Origin: Spirochaetota bacterium
GTDB taxonomy: Bacteria > Spirochaetota > UBA4802 > UBA5550
NCBI GenBank assembly: GCA_025457915.1
Contig: JALOTL010000007.1
Location: 124,001 to 188,000, forward strand
Length of the DNA: 64,000 bases
Direction: 5' to 3'
The first letter of the stretch is position 1, and every line of letters starts with the position of its first letter. A program made the translations under genes and the position numbers. The notes under the pieces are model-generated. The model was not told the DNA's origin, made no database searches, and saw only the letters and a program-made list of their open reading frames with translations. Positions 35,411 through 44,551 of the stretch are shown one piece after another.

Positions 35411-37324
35411 ATGAAAAGGCAAAAACTGCTGCTGACGGGAGTTTTCGGCCCGTACGGAATCAAGAACAAATACGCCGAAGGACTGGGCATGCAGATGGAG
35501 CTGCTCAACAACCAGATCACGCGCTGCCAGGGCGTTCACTCGCCCAGGCAGTCATACTGGACCTTCCCGCTTTACCTCCTCGCGGAGAACATATCAGTGG
35601 AGACCACCGTGCTCGATTTTCCGTCCTGGAAGGATTTCGCGCGGGAGCTCGAACGCGGCTACACCCACGTCGGCATAAACTTCATAGTGCCGAACGTGCT
35701 GAAGGCCAAGAAGATGGCTGAATACATCAGGGAAAGGCACCCCTCCGTGAAGATCATACTCGGCGGCTACGGCGCCACGATACCGGAACTGGATAAAATC
35801 ATGCCCTTCGATGCGGCCTGCATCGGCGAAGGTGTCCGCTGGCTGCGCGAATACTTCGGCGAAGACGCGGACGCCCCGGTCCGCCATCCGATAATTCTCG
35901 GGCCCGCATACGAGATGATATACGGCTACAGGTCCAGGCCGGCGGGAGGCATCCTCATGCCCGGGGTCGGCTGTGAAAACGGCTGCAAGTTCTGCGTCAC
36001 CTCCCACGTTTTCAAAAAAAGCTACCGATCCCTCCTCCCGTCAGGCCGGGACATCTTCGATGTATGCGTGAAATCCGAATCGAAGCTGGGCGCCAGGGGC
36101 TTCTCCATAATGGATGAAAATTTCCTCAAGCACCCCGAAAGGGCCAGGGAGCTGCTGGAGCTCATGACAGACCACGGGAAGCCTTACGTCTTCGATATAT
36201 TTTCATCGGCCGAGGTCATCAAGAAAATGGGCGTAGATTTCCTCGTCCGCCTGGGGGTCCGCCTCGTATGGGTCGGCGTCGAATCGAGGAAGAGCGCGTT
36301 TGAAAAAACCAGGGGCATCGACCTGCGGGAACTCTTCGCCGAGCTCCGCTCGAAGGGGATCATGGTGAACGCGTCGGCGATACTGTTCCAGGACCATCAC
36401 GACAGGAAGACGCTTAACGAGGACATTGAATACGTGATCGGCCTGGGCTCCGATCTCGTCCAGTTCATGAATTACACTCCACTGCCGCTCACAACCCTGC
36501 ACGAAGAGCTGACCTCCCAGGGCAGGATGAAGAACATTCCCTACAAAAAAATCACCGGTGCCGGCGAGCTGGCCTTCACGCACCCGCACATCAACGACCG
36601 GCGCGAGCACGTCTCCTTCCTCAGGGACGCCTTCAGGAAAAAATACATCGCGGACGGCCCGGGCATACTCAGCATGGCCCAGACCGCGGTAACCGGTTAC
36701 GAGCGGGCGGTGAAGGATTTCATCTTCAGGAAGGAAAACCGGCTGTCATGGAACCCGGACACCATCAGATACGAGAAATCCATGCGGCCCGTTGACGATG
36801 AATTCATGGGACTGCGGATAAAGATGATGCGCAGGATCGCGAAAAACCTGAGGCCGGTACTGCTGGCCGCGCGCGTTTACGCGCCGAACGCCCGGGCCAG
36901 GAAGAAGGCCGCGGAAATATCGAAAAAATTCATCAGCGTCCTGGGAAAACCTGACATCGGCACGAGGATCGCCTCCGCCGTTCTGGTGGCGACGGCCGCG
37001 GTCGAATTCCTTAAAACGGCGCTGAGCAGGATAATGGGAAGGGAAAGCGTGATTTACCAGCCGAGATCGAGGCGCGTGGAATACGCCCGCGCCATATCCT
37101 TCGCCATCGCCAGGCAGGACATGAAAAAAATACTGGACCTCGTCCCGGAGTTCATCATCGGCGCCATGAAGCGCAGGCGCGTATCACTGAGGATGCTCGC
37201 AAAACGCGCGAAAATATCGCCCGATATTTTAAAGGGAATAATTTCCGGCCGGGCCATGGATATTACGGAACAGACGGTCATGGCCGTAATGACCGCCCTT
37301 GGGTACAGGATTTTAACGGAATAA
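35411..37324 (+). CDS. Radical SAM protein with B12-binding-like N-terminus and C-terminal helix-turn-helix
   Basis: 637 residues. Residues 1-150 resemble the B12-binding Rossmann domain of cobalamin-linked radical SAM enzymes (YTHVGINFIVPN, VKIILGGYGATI, AACIGEGV) but lack the DxHxxG motif. The radical SAM core has its cluster at Cys188, Cys192 and Cys195 (C-ENG-C-KF-C), then MDENFLKHPERARELL and VGVESR. The last 45 residues form a helix-turn-helix of the Cro/XRE kind: SLRMLAKRAKISPDILKGII...AVMTALGYRI. I use ATG 35411, which has GGAG six bases upstream, rather than ATG 35399 inside that site. The substrate is unknown. No partner gene is adjacent. Confidence 0.85.
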   Translation: MKRQKLLLTGVFGPYGIKNKYAEGLGMQMELLNNQITRCQGVHSPRQSYWTFPLYLLAENISVETTVLDFPSWKDFARELERGYTHVGINFIVPNVLKAKKMAEYIRERHPSVKIILGGYGATIPELDKIMPFDAACIGEGVRWLREYFGEDADAPVRHPIILGPAYEMIYGYRSRPAGGILMPGVGCENGCKFCVTSHVFKKSYRSLLPSGRDIFDVCVKSESKLGARGFSIMDENFLKHPERARELLELMTDHGKPYVFDIFSSAEVIKKMGVDFLVRLGVRLVWVGVESRKSAFEKTRGIDLRELFAELRSKGIMVNASAILFQDHHDRKTLNEDIEYVIGLGSDLVQFMNYTPLPLTTLHEELTSQGRMKNIPYKKITGAGELAFTHPHINDRREHVSFLRDAFRKKYIADGPGILSMAQTAVTGYERAVKDFIFRKENRLSWNPDTIRYEKSMRPVDDEFMGLRIKMMRRIAKNLRPVLLAARVYAPNARARKKAAEISKKFISVLGKPDIGTRIASAVLVATAAVEFLKTALSRIMGRESVIYQPRSRRVEYARAISFAIARQDMKKILDLVPEFIIGAMKRRRVSLRMLAKRAKISPDILKGIISGRAMDITEQTVMAVMTALGYRILTE

Positions 37325-37405
37325 AGCCGCCAGCCGCTTTTTCCCCGGCTGTATTATTAATATCACCGGAATCATCCCAGAAGAAATCTGCATGGCATAT
37401 AAATC

Positions 37406-37432
37406 TTGACAAATGTGCGTTTTTAGAGCACA
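37406..37432 (+). promoter_or_regulatory. -35 box with overlapping dyad
   Basis: TTGACA at 37406-37411 is followed by the dyad TGTGC (37414-37418) and GCACA (37428-37432). The dyad covers the spacer and -10 region, which itself is poor (CACATT), as in repressible or activator-dependent promoters. It would serve the Cys-repeat gene 140 bp downstream. Confidence 0.4.
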
Positions 37433-37570
37433 TTGATGCTGATAGTTCCAGGATAAATTTTTCGGGTCCGCGGCCTGAATTTTGGCAGGGCGGTTTAAAC
37501 CTGCATGATTTTTAATAAATATTCCGCCGGATCCAGAAACAATTCCTTCGCATATGAAAGAGGAAATGCC

Positions 37571-38416
37571 GTGAAAAAAATACTTGCATATACAATGGCA
37601 GTGATTTTTTTAATCGGGTCTTCTTCAAATCTCCTTTCGGAAGACGATAAAGAGAAAAAGAAAAAAAAGAAAAAGGCCGCGGCGGCTGCCGTAATATTGA
37701 CCCAGGGAAGCACTGGGGCGAAACAAAAAGGCGGCCAGGCACCGGTTCCACAGCAGCCGAATAAGTGGGTCTGCAGGAACTCGGTCTGCGTCGACACGGG
37801 CACGAACGTCAGTCTCGGAATTCACTGCGACGCCCGGAACCCATGCGGCGGGACCGCGCCGAACGCCTCCAATGACGGGACGCAACCGCAGGGATCAACC
37901 ACCCCGGACACACCCGGAAAGGGAAAGCAGGGAAGGACGGTGAAGCGTTATGATAAAAAGGCCGCCATTGTCAGCAACGCCGACAGGGAGAAGATGAAGG
38001 CCAGCGGAAGCCTGTGGGTCTGCAAGAATCATATTTGCGTCAATGCTTCCACCGGCAATACACTGGCGGTCTACTGCGACGCCCGGAACCCATGCATGGG
38101 ACCCAGGGCCAGTTCGGCCGCAAATAACGACCAGGACCCGGTAGTGATCAGCAATACGGGAAAATCAAAACTGCCGCAGAAAGGCAATGCGGGAAAAGCA
38201 AGCGCAGGGTTCTATAATAAAATGGCAAAAACACATGGTGCTGTCAAGCCCGGCAGTATTTCTGCAGCGGCAAAAAACCGTGGCGCTGTCAGTCCGAAAA
38301 CCCCGGCAATGAAAGCAGGCGCGGTAAAGGGAATAAAACCAACTTCAAGTGTGAAAAGGCCCATACCGGCAGCTAAATCCATGAAAAAAACCGGCGCGGA
38401 CAACATCGTGAAATAA
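37571..38416 (+). CDS. Exported protein with two Cys-rich repeats and a poly-Lys segment
   Basis: 281 residues from GTG 37571. Signal peptide VKKILAYTMAVIFLIGSSSNLLS, then a KEKKKKKKK run. Two repeats at about 66-92 and 149-175 share the pattern W-V-C-x4-C-x12-C-x5-C with identical CDARNPC ends; the linker and tail are Lys/Ala/Pro-rich and look disordered. Four Cys per unit could form two disulfides in the periplasm or bind a metal. I do not know the family. AGAGG lies seven bases before the GTG; the longer reading from 37505 lacks a ribosome site. The beta-propeller lipoprotein follows 68 bp downstream. Confidence 0.75.
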   Translation: MKKILAYTMAVIFLIGSSSNLLSEDDKEKKKKKKKAAAAAVILTQGSTGAKQKGGQAPVPQQPNKWVCRNSVCVDTGTNVSLGIHCDARNPCGGTAPNASNDGTQPQGSTTPDTPGKGKQGRTVKRYDKKAAIVSNADREKMKASGSLWVCKNHICVNASTGNTLAVYCDARNPCMGPRASSAANNDQDPVVISNTGKSKLPQKGNAGKASAGFYNKMAKTHGAVKPGSISAAAKNRGAVSPKTPAMKAGAVKGIKPTSSVKRPIPAAKSMKKTGADNIVK

Positions 38417-38484
38417 GGACTTTTTTTATTGACTTTGAATTTAAAAAAGAATAATATTTTAATGTATAATAAATCCGGCTGATT

Positions 38485-39480
38485 ATGAAAAGACTATTTT
38501 TAATAATACTGATTGCGGTATCCGCGGTCTCGTGCGAGAGACAGGACATGTTTTCAAATGTGGAATCCAAGCTGGGCCTTATCCTCTCCCTGTTTGATTC
38601 CAAATCCACGCCCGTGTTCGTCGCGGCAGGCGTTAACGGGTCCGGCGGAGCAGTCTGGTATTCGTCCAACCCTGACGTTGCAGGCAGCTGGACCGAGGTG
38701 TCCATAGGCGTTTCCCTTCCGGCTTACGGGATCACCTACGGGAAAGGGTTATACGTGGTCGTGGGCGGCACGTCCGGCAACGACGACGGATTCATATACA
38801 CTTCGAGCGACCTGAAGACATGGACCCCGAGGAATACGGGAAACGCCGCCCTGCAGACCGTCTGTTACAGGTCCGATATAGGCGTCTTCTGCGCCGCCGG
38901 ATACGGTACCGCGGACAGGGTCTGCTGGTCAGCGGACGGCATAAACTGGTACGATGCGATCAACACCGGGTTGAACAATATATGGCTCGTATCGGGAGGA
39001 CCGGGATACTTCACGGTGATGGGCGCGTGGGTGCCGACGTGCATTTATTCGAGCACCGGCACAATCGGAACCTGGAACGTCTCGCCCCAGCCCCCCCTCG
39101 ATATCCCCTACTGCCTTACTTACGGCAACGGAATTTTCCTGTGCGGCTCCACGAGGGCAGGCGGCGGGGTTTACAGGTCGTTTAACGGGTACGACTGGTT
39201 CCCCATCAACGGGACGCCCGTGGGGATGGGCGGGATCGCGGGTGGCGACGGAGTTTTCTGCGGGATACATTCATCCAATACGGCTTATTTTTCCACTGAT
39301 AACGGCGCAACATGGCCGGTATCAACGTCATATACCCCGACCCTCTGGGCGGTCGCATACGGCGGAGGAAGGTTCGTAGCCGGCGGAACGAACATCACGG
39401 TCTTCGGGGTCACCGGCAACGTGATTAACAACTATTCTATCAGTTTCGGCAACATCTACTCGATCACGTACAAGCCCTGA
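38485..39480 (+). CDS. Beta-propeller-like (BNR-type) lipoprotein
   Basis: 331 residues. Signal peptide LFLIILIAVSAVSC with lipidated Cys at about residue 17, then ERQDMFSN. The rest is six or seven repeats of the form ITYGKGLYVVVGG...IYTSSDLKTWTP, VCWSADGINWYD, LTYGNGIFLCGS...VYRSFNGYDWFP, YFSTDNGATWPV, VAYGGGRFVAGG. The S-D/N-G--W turns are the Asp-box pattern of sialidase-like propellers. It has no catalytic signature. It is the intact relative of the frameshifted gene at 30010. Its stop at 39480 is 2 bp from the convergent stop at 39483. Confidence 0.8.
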   Translation: MKRLFLIILIAVSAVSCERQDMFSNVESKLGLILSLFDSKSTPVFVAAGVNGSGGAVWYSSNPDVAGSWTEVSIGVSLPAYGITYGKGLYVVVGGTSGNDDGFIYTSSDLKTWTPRNTGNAALQTVCYRSDIGVFCAAGYGTADRVCWSADGINWYDAINTGLNNIWLVSGGPGYFTVMGAWVPTCIYSSTGTIGTWNVSPQPPLDIPYCLTYGNGIFLCGSTRAGGGVYRSFNGYDWFPINGTPVGMGGIAGGDGVFCGIHSSNTAYFSTDNGATWPVSTSYTPTLWAVAYGGGRFVAGGTNITVFGVTGNVINNYSISFGNIYSITYKP

Positions 39481-39482
39481 GA

Positions 39483-40118
39483 TCAGTAGCTCCAGCCTTT
39501 ATATAGAGGGGTAAGGTCCGTATCGTTGGGAATCCTGGAATCCGAAACCTCCAGAACCAGGTTCTCCCTTCTGGCCGGCTTTTTCCCCGGTCCACCCGGA
39601 GGCAGATGATAGCTTTCGGTTTTAAACCTGGCGAAATATTCCATTCCCCTGACGAGCCCGAACTCCTTCAGTACGACCTTCTTTACCCCCTCCATCGCGA
39701 ATATGCCTTTCACCGCTCCGTCCGGCTCCATGCCCGGCCCGTCCGAACCGGGAAGGTATTCCTTTTCAAAAGATGGCCTGAGCCTCGTCCTTATCCTCCT
39801 GTACGTCTCCGCCGCCCTGTGCGCGCCGCAGATGATTACGAGTTCCGAATCCGTATGATAGAGAATGCTGTGCGATGGGCCTGTCCCAGGTTCGCCGAAA
39901 AAGGCCACGGACTCGTAATGAAGGTATTTCTTCCCGCTGAAGTAAGAGTCGCTTTCGTCCCCTTCAAACGTCACCACGAGGGACCCGGACCCATCCACGG
40001 CTTCGCGAAGTTCTTGCAATGTCATGTTCTTCCCCCCTTTACCGGACCCGGGCACTGCCGTTAAAGCGATTGCAAGGACGGCGCAGACCGCAATCTTTAA
40101 TCCAGTATTTTTATCCAT
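39483..40118 (-). CDS. Exported protein of unknown function
   Basis: 211 residues. Signal peptide IAVCAVLAIALTAVPGSG. I do not recognise the domain with confidence; the block SGSLVVTFEGDESDSYFSGKKYLHYES recalls the N-terminal strands of GIDE/MULAN-type domains, but the rest does not help. GGGGG precedes the ATG by eight bases. An IS481-like remnant starts about 80 bp upstream on the same strand and may have changed its promoter. It converges directly on the beta-propeller gene. Confidence 0.6.
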   Translation of the reverse strand: MDKNTGLKIAVCAVLAIALTAVPGSGKGGKNMTLQELREAVDGSGSLVVTFEGDESDSYFSGKKYLHYESVAFFGEPGTGPSHSILYHTDSELVIICGAHRAAETYRRIRTRLRPSFEKEYLPGSDGPGMEPDGAVKGIFAMEGVKKVVLKEFGLVRGMEYFARFKTESYHLPPGGPGKKPARRENLVLEVSDSRIPNDTDLTPLYKGWSY

Positions 40119-40197
40119 GTCACAAACCCCCAGCCCGGCCGAGTTGCGGAAAAAAATCCCGCCGCCGGTATTTTATACAAGAATCCATTAGAAAGAC

Positions 40198-40345
40198 TGT
40201 TTAGCTTTCTTCTTGCCGCCTTTTGTGCTACATTGCTGTTGGTGGTCATCGTTTTTCTCCTTTGATATAAAGTTTTGTGTTAAAATCATTATATCTTTCA
40301 GAGGAACGTTGACCACCTTTATTTTTCAGGTGACTGTCAGGTAAA
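40198..40345 (-). mobile_element. IS481-like insertion sequence remnant (left end and transposase start)
   Basis: On the minus strand an ATG at 40249 opens MTTNSNVAQKAARRKLN, the N-terminus typical of one IS481-family transposase group, preceded by AAAGGAG and by a -10 like TATAAT (40288-40293). Homology ends after about 17 residues, where the frame runs into unrelated sequence. The presumed element end, GTGACTGTCAGGT (reading either strand near 40328-40345), fits a transposon terminus. Over 90 percent of the element is missing. Confidence 0.5.
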
Positions 40346-40422
40346 TACTGTCATTGTACAGTAAGAGAATGTTTATTAAATTTTTCCGGGATATCCATAA
40401 TAAATTGTTACTTCGTGGTAAT

Positions 40423-40450
40423 ATGTTCTCCGCCAGCAGGCGGAGAACAT
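40423..40450 (-). terminator. Strong hairpin after the lipase gene
   Basis: ATGTTCTCCGCC and GGCGGAGAACAT make a perfect 12-bp stem with a four-base loop, 17 bp beyond the lipase stop at 40467. The T-run is missing, so termination strength is uncertain. Confidence 0.5.
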
Positions 40451-40466
40451 TTACAGTTAAGAATTG

Positions 40467-42041
40467 TTATTTATCATTCAGGGTTTTCAGATACCTTGTC
40501 CAATCTACATACCAGGCTTCCGGATTTGACCAATTGTCAGAATCAATGCCGGGCAGGTTGTTAAGACTTGGACCGGTGAATAGCGCATTATTGTAATTAT
40601 TGGTATCAATATTCTTTAAAATTTCCAATCCCTGGCTGTCCCAGTGGTCTACATTACTATAAACACCCCAATAATTCCATTTGCCCTTTTGTGCGCCTAT
40701 CTTCATTGCTTCCGTGTTCATATTCCATTCCTTAAAATTGTCCCTGGGGCCTGTATAATTATTCGGATACAGCCATGGATATTTCATGGATATAGTATTC
40801 ACAGTACCGTCATTTTCCCACCATTTGCTGTCTATACGGGGACGCTCGCTTATAGTCATCCCCATATAAGTTCCTTTAGCATTGGAAGGGCTTAACCAAT
40901 AACGATTATCGTTGCATGTGTAACTCCCCATCATTATTGCATCTTCATATTGTGCTATAATATTAGCATTAGAATCCGGCCAGTGATTACGCTCCCAGTT
41001 GTTGAGTGGATCTGGCAAAGGCAATCCGCGAGTCACTGAAGTCGCGTAAGAAAAATAAAAAATATTCGGCTGTGCATGCACCCATCTATTTACCTCGCGG
41101 GCCCCTTCAGGGCTTATATCCCAGGCAACATTATCTCTTCCCTTTGTTATAAAACCATTAATAAGTATTTTCATTCGTTCAGTATATTCCATAGTGTTTT
41201 CATCAGGCAATCTGTCAGAAAATATTCCAAAATGCTGTACTTTGAAGTCATAAAAATTTACATACAATTCATGTTCAATCGTGCCGAACAACGTAACTAC
41301 AACTTCCAGGATAGATATTATACCATTACGCCTCCAATTATTCGGCAGAGTCGTACCGTTGTTGGTCCCGGATACTGTTGTAATACTCTGAATCATATCC
41401 TTCTTTTCCGTTCCGTCAAAAAGACGTGATATCGGTCCTTTTTTTTCTGGATCAACATTTGGATCACTATTATATTTATCGTAAAATGTTTTATTGTTTT
41501 CATAATTGTCTTTGTCTTCAACAACCGTGTGGCCTGTAGCAAGTAATTGCGCAAGAGTCCGGGAAGTCTGGGCCCCATAGCTATGGGTGATTATATGTAT
41601 CTTCTTGTTTTTTCCTGGCTCTCCCCATTTTTCAAGAAGTGCGTTCCCTCTCCAATCTTTACCATATCTTTTATGATTATGCTTAATTGAATGTATTATA
41701 CCATAATCCGTACGCAATCCTTTAAGCTGCGCGTATAGTTCACACGTTCTGTCCCAGTTGCTGGAAAATGGTCCCACTACAGCTGTATAACAGTCACTTC
41801 CTGAAGCTTTTATGAGCTCCTGCATATCATGATATCCGCCCATATGAAAATAGCCATTTCTTCCGCCCATTTCATCCCTTCCCCAGCCTAAAAATCCATG
41901 GAGAAGTACAACCGGATATTCATTATTGTCATTGCCGCCGCCGTCTATAATTTCACAGCCGCTTAACAGACAAATTGCAAAAAGCAATGATACCAATAAA
42001 CCTGAGACATACAAACTGAACCTGTTGTTTACAAAATTCAT
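40467..42041 (-). CDS. Secreted lipase, staphylococcal/Bacillus-like (family I.5/I.6 type)
   Basis: 524 residues, lipoprotein signal ending LLSGC. The oxyanion region YPVVLLHGFLGWGRDEM is typical of large thermostable and staphylococcal lipases. The nucleophile is Ser154 in THSYGAQT (a variant of GHSMGGQT), the acid probably Asp411 in WENDGTVN, and the base His466 in NVDHWDSQG, giving a full triad in the right order. It hydrolyses long-chain triacylglycerol or related esters at the cell surface; the specificity is unproven. AAGGGGG precedes the ATG at good spacing. Base composition here is visibly more AT-rich than the neighbours and the gene is flanked by insertion-sequence remnants, which suggests acquisition by transfer. 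Confidence 0.85.
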   Translation of the reverse strand: MNFVNNRFSLYVSGLLVSLLFAICLLSGCEIIDGGGNDNNEYPVVLLHGFLGWGRDEMGGRNGYFHMGGYHDMQELIKASGSDCYTAVVGPFSSNWDRTCELYAQLKGLRTDYGIIHSIKHNHKRYGKDWRGNALLEKWGEPGKNKKIHIITHSYGAQTSRTLAQLLATGHTVVEDKDNYENNKTFYDKYNSDPNVDPEKKGPISRLFDGTEKKDMIQSITTVSGTNNGTTLPNNWRRNGIISILEVVVTLFGTIEHELYVNFYDFKVQHFGIFSDRLPDENTMEYTERMKILINGFITKGRDNVAWDISPEGAREVNRWVHAQPNIFYFSYATSVTRGLPLPDPLNNWERNHWPDSNANIIAQYEDAIMMGSYTCNDNRYWLSPSNAKGTYMGMTISERPRIDSKWWENDGTVNTISMKYPWLYPNNYTGPRDNFKEWNMNTEAMKIGAQKGKWNYWGVYSNVDHWDSQGLEILKNIDTNNYNNALFTGPSLNNLPGIDSDNWSNPEAWYVDWTRYLKTLNDK

Positions 42042-42212
42042 ATAACAGCCCCCTTAAAAAATATTGTTAATCATTTCAATCAACAAATCCAACCGTCCAG
42101 ACGGTGTTTTGACAAAAAAATAAATATAATAAATCCCATTTTAGTCAATAAGATTGATGAAATTAAGAGTTGTTAAGGAATAACCGACATAAATACAGGA
42201 ATGAATAACAAC

Positions 42213-43868
42213 TTATTGAATTAAACTTTTAAGATCAGGCAAAAAGGCCCTCCCTACAGGGAAAGAGCTGTCATCTTCGTCTTTCAAAAACAGGGTATAC
42301 ATTCCGCCTGAATCGTGCTGTAAATGGGAGATAAATTTTATGTTTACCATGTATTGCTTATGGATGCGGATAAACATGGAAGGCGGTAACTTTTCTTCAA
42401 TTGATTTCATGACCTGGGATGTTTCAAAATCCTGGTCCTTTGTATGGATGACGGTATGTTTACCCTGAGACGAAAAATATATAATGTCTTCGAGAGGGAC
42501 CAGGTATTGCTTTCGATTTTCACGAAACGAAAATGCGGGATTGGAAAGTCGCGGGAGATCGGCGCCTTTTCCCGAATGCGCTTTTTCGAGATCCCGGTTG
42601 GCTGAGGTCAGGCTGGTATTGATTTCTTTCATCTCCACGAGGGCTGCGTGCAGTTCCTCAGTTCGCTTTTCGACCTTTTTCTCGAGGTCGACCTTGATGA
42701 CCGCCAGTTCCCTGCGCATGGTGCCTATTTTATCTGAAAGACCGAATGAAAGGAGTATCGTCTGCATCATCATGCCGATGTGCGGTGAATATTCACTTAC
42801 TATGGGTATATAAAAAAAACCGCTTGTATAAGAGATTGTAAGTATTAATGCGAGGATAAGGAAGAGCCAGCTTGACAGGTAAAAGCGCGCCGGTTTTGAT
42901 CCGCGTGCGGCCAGCACCATTGAATAACCTAAAAAGAAAATAAAATAGGTAATACCGATGATAATAGTCGGCATACTCATTATATTTGATTCGAAAAAAA
43001 TCAGATGAAGGGTTATGAATATTAAATAGATAAAAAATATGTAAGAAACAGCTTTGAATATCAAAAACCTGTCGAGTTCAAGGTAGTATGTTGAAAATAT
43101 CGGCACAATCCCGAGTGATAACAACAGGAGAAACGCGGTCAGGCCATGAGTGAAGGCGGTGCTCTCAGGAAAAAAATACTGATAGGCGAGACCTTTCCAG
43201 CAGATGTGGTGCAGGGCCATGCTGATATTTAAAAAGACGTAGAACAGGTGGTATAACTTTTCACGCACCGAAACGAATACAACCAGATTATAGATGGCCA
43301 TGACCATGAGCATGGCAAAGAATACCCATGAAAACGCGAGTGCTATGTTGTCATCACTGACAAATGTTTCATACGACCACAATATGAGCGGCGCGGTCAA
43401 ATAGTTGCCTGACTGCATGCGGAGGTAGTATGTGTATGGGGCCGGGTCCGACGGAATCTTAAAAAGGCAGGTCCGATGCGGGATTTTTCTGTTCTTGAAG
43501 GGCGACCGGTCACCGATCTCCTTTTCACTGCTTATGATGGTACCGTTTTTGATTTGATAAAACTCAACATTATCTATTGAAGCTTCGGCCAGCTGCAGCA
43601 GTTTTTCTCTGGATCCGGAATTTAGAATGGTAAATTTGACCCAGACCGATGCTTCAATGTAGCCGAATTTTAATATAGGGTCTGTGCATGCATTAAAATT
43701 ATCTGATGCTATTACATCGGTAATGGTGAGTTTTTTTGTCGGGTCTTTGAGATACGACGCATAGGGCACAACTGATATCTTGAGGTCGTGATCAGACACC
43801 TTCATCACCGAAGCCCTGGCGGCAGAAACGCCAAGAAGACAGATAATCGTTATTATGGTTCGTTTCAT
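42213..43868 (-). CDS. 7TMR-DISM receptor fused to a LytTR DNA-binding domain
   Basis: 551 residues. Signal peptide (TIICLLGVSAARA), then a periplasmic 7TMR-DISM extracellular domain (about 25-170: EASVWVKFTILNSGSREKLLQLAE, YTYYLRMQSGNYLTAPL), seven membrane helices (about 175-390), a coiled coil (DLEKKVEKRTEELHAALVEM), and a C-terminal LytTR domain (about 450-551: VPLEDIIYFSSQGKHTVIHTKD, FIRIHKQYMVNIKFI, FPVGRAFLPDL). It would bind DNA from the membrane after sensing a ligand, probably a carbohydrate-like one. The lipase gene lies next in the same direction (171 bp away) and is a natural candidate target. ATG 43868 has no clear ribosome site. Confidence 0.88.
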   Translation of the reverse strand: MKRTIITIICLLGVSAARASVMKVSDHDLKISVVPYASYLKDPTKKLTITDVIASDNFNACTDPILKFGYIEASVWVKFTILNSGSREKLLQLAEASIDNVEFYQIKNGTIISSEKEIGDRSPFKNRKIPHRTCLFKIPSDPAPYTYYLRMQSGNYLTAPLILWSYETFVSDDNIALAFSWVFFAMLMVMAIYNLVVFVSVREKLYHLFYVFLNISMALHHICWKGLAYQYFFPESTAFTHGLTAFLLLLSLGIVPIFSTYYLELDRFLIFKAVSYIFFIYLIFITLHLIFFESNIMSMPTIIIGITYFIFFLGYSMVLAARGSKPARFYLSSWLFLILALILTISYTSGFFYIPIVSEYSPHIGMMMQTILLSFGLSDKIGTMRRELAVIKVDLEKKVEKRTEELHAALVEMKEINTSLTSANRDLEKAHSGKGADLPRLSNPAFSFRENRKQYLVPLEDIIYFSSQGKHTVIHTKDQDFETSQVMKSIEEKLPPSMFIRIHKQYMVNIKFISHLQHDSGGMYTLFLKDEDDSSFPVGRAFLPDLKSLIQ

Positions 43869-43933
43869 TGTTCTATATGTAAAATTTAAGTGGCTTTATC
43901 TGCACAGGTGCTGGGCCCCGCACGGGAAACCAC

Positions 43934-44377
43934 CTATAGTTGATTTATTGCAAGATACCCAACTTGCATTTTCGTAAAATCAATCGGCGCCTGTAACCCA
44001 ATGCTCGAATGATACCTGTCTTGATTATAACAGTCAATGGCTTTTCTTACCATTTTCTCAAGTTCTTCAAAACTCCGAGCTTCATAAAATTCATCACGCT
44101 TTTCCTCTTTGAATCGAGAGAAAAACGATTCATTGACCGCATTGTCGCCTGGTTCCCCGCGCCGTGAATGACTCAAGCGGCAATTCGATTTCAACACGGT
44201 CGAGATGTACTCTGAGCCCGTATAGATACTGCCCCGGTCCTGGCTGAAAACATTCATTCGGGTCAGAAAATCGATAACAGACGAGCTGGCGAAAAGGTGA
44301 TAAAGGAGACCCTGATAATTAAACCAAGAATTTACATTGAGGGCACTTTCAAAACGTAAAAAATATATTTCCCCCAT
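43934..44377 (-). pseudogene. IS3-family transposase remnant (C-terminal integrase part)
   Basis: The frame ends with the IS3 OrfB pattern: SQDRGSIYTGSEY (second catalytic Asp), SHSRRGEPGDNAVNESFFSRFKEEK (catalytic Glu), and NQDRYHSSIGLQAPIDF. The first 60 residues do not align: after GLLYH, normally followed at once by the S-DRGSQY motif, some 20 foreign residues intervene. The first catalytic Asp, OrfA and both element ends are missing. It is a rearranged, inactive remnant. Confidence 0.8.
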
Positions 44378-44551
44378 GATATAATAATAAAAAATCTGAT
44401 TTATAATTACGCCTATTAATCAATTGATTTAAATATGGAAATCCGCATCCCTGCCGGCCCTGCGCTAAATATATTATTTCTTGACATGTTTCCATAAATG
44501 GAGCATCTTGAGGACTAATCACAAAACTTATATTAATTGCAGGAGAATGCC

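Noticed and set aside
39483-40118. Assignment as a GIDE/MULAN-type protein
   Set aside because: Only one short block is similar; the other conserved strands and any catalytic domain are absent, so I left it as unknown.
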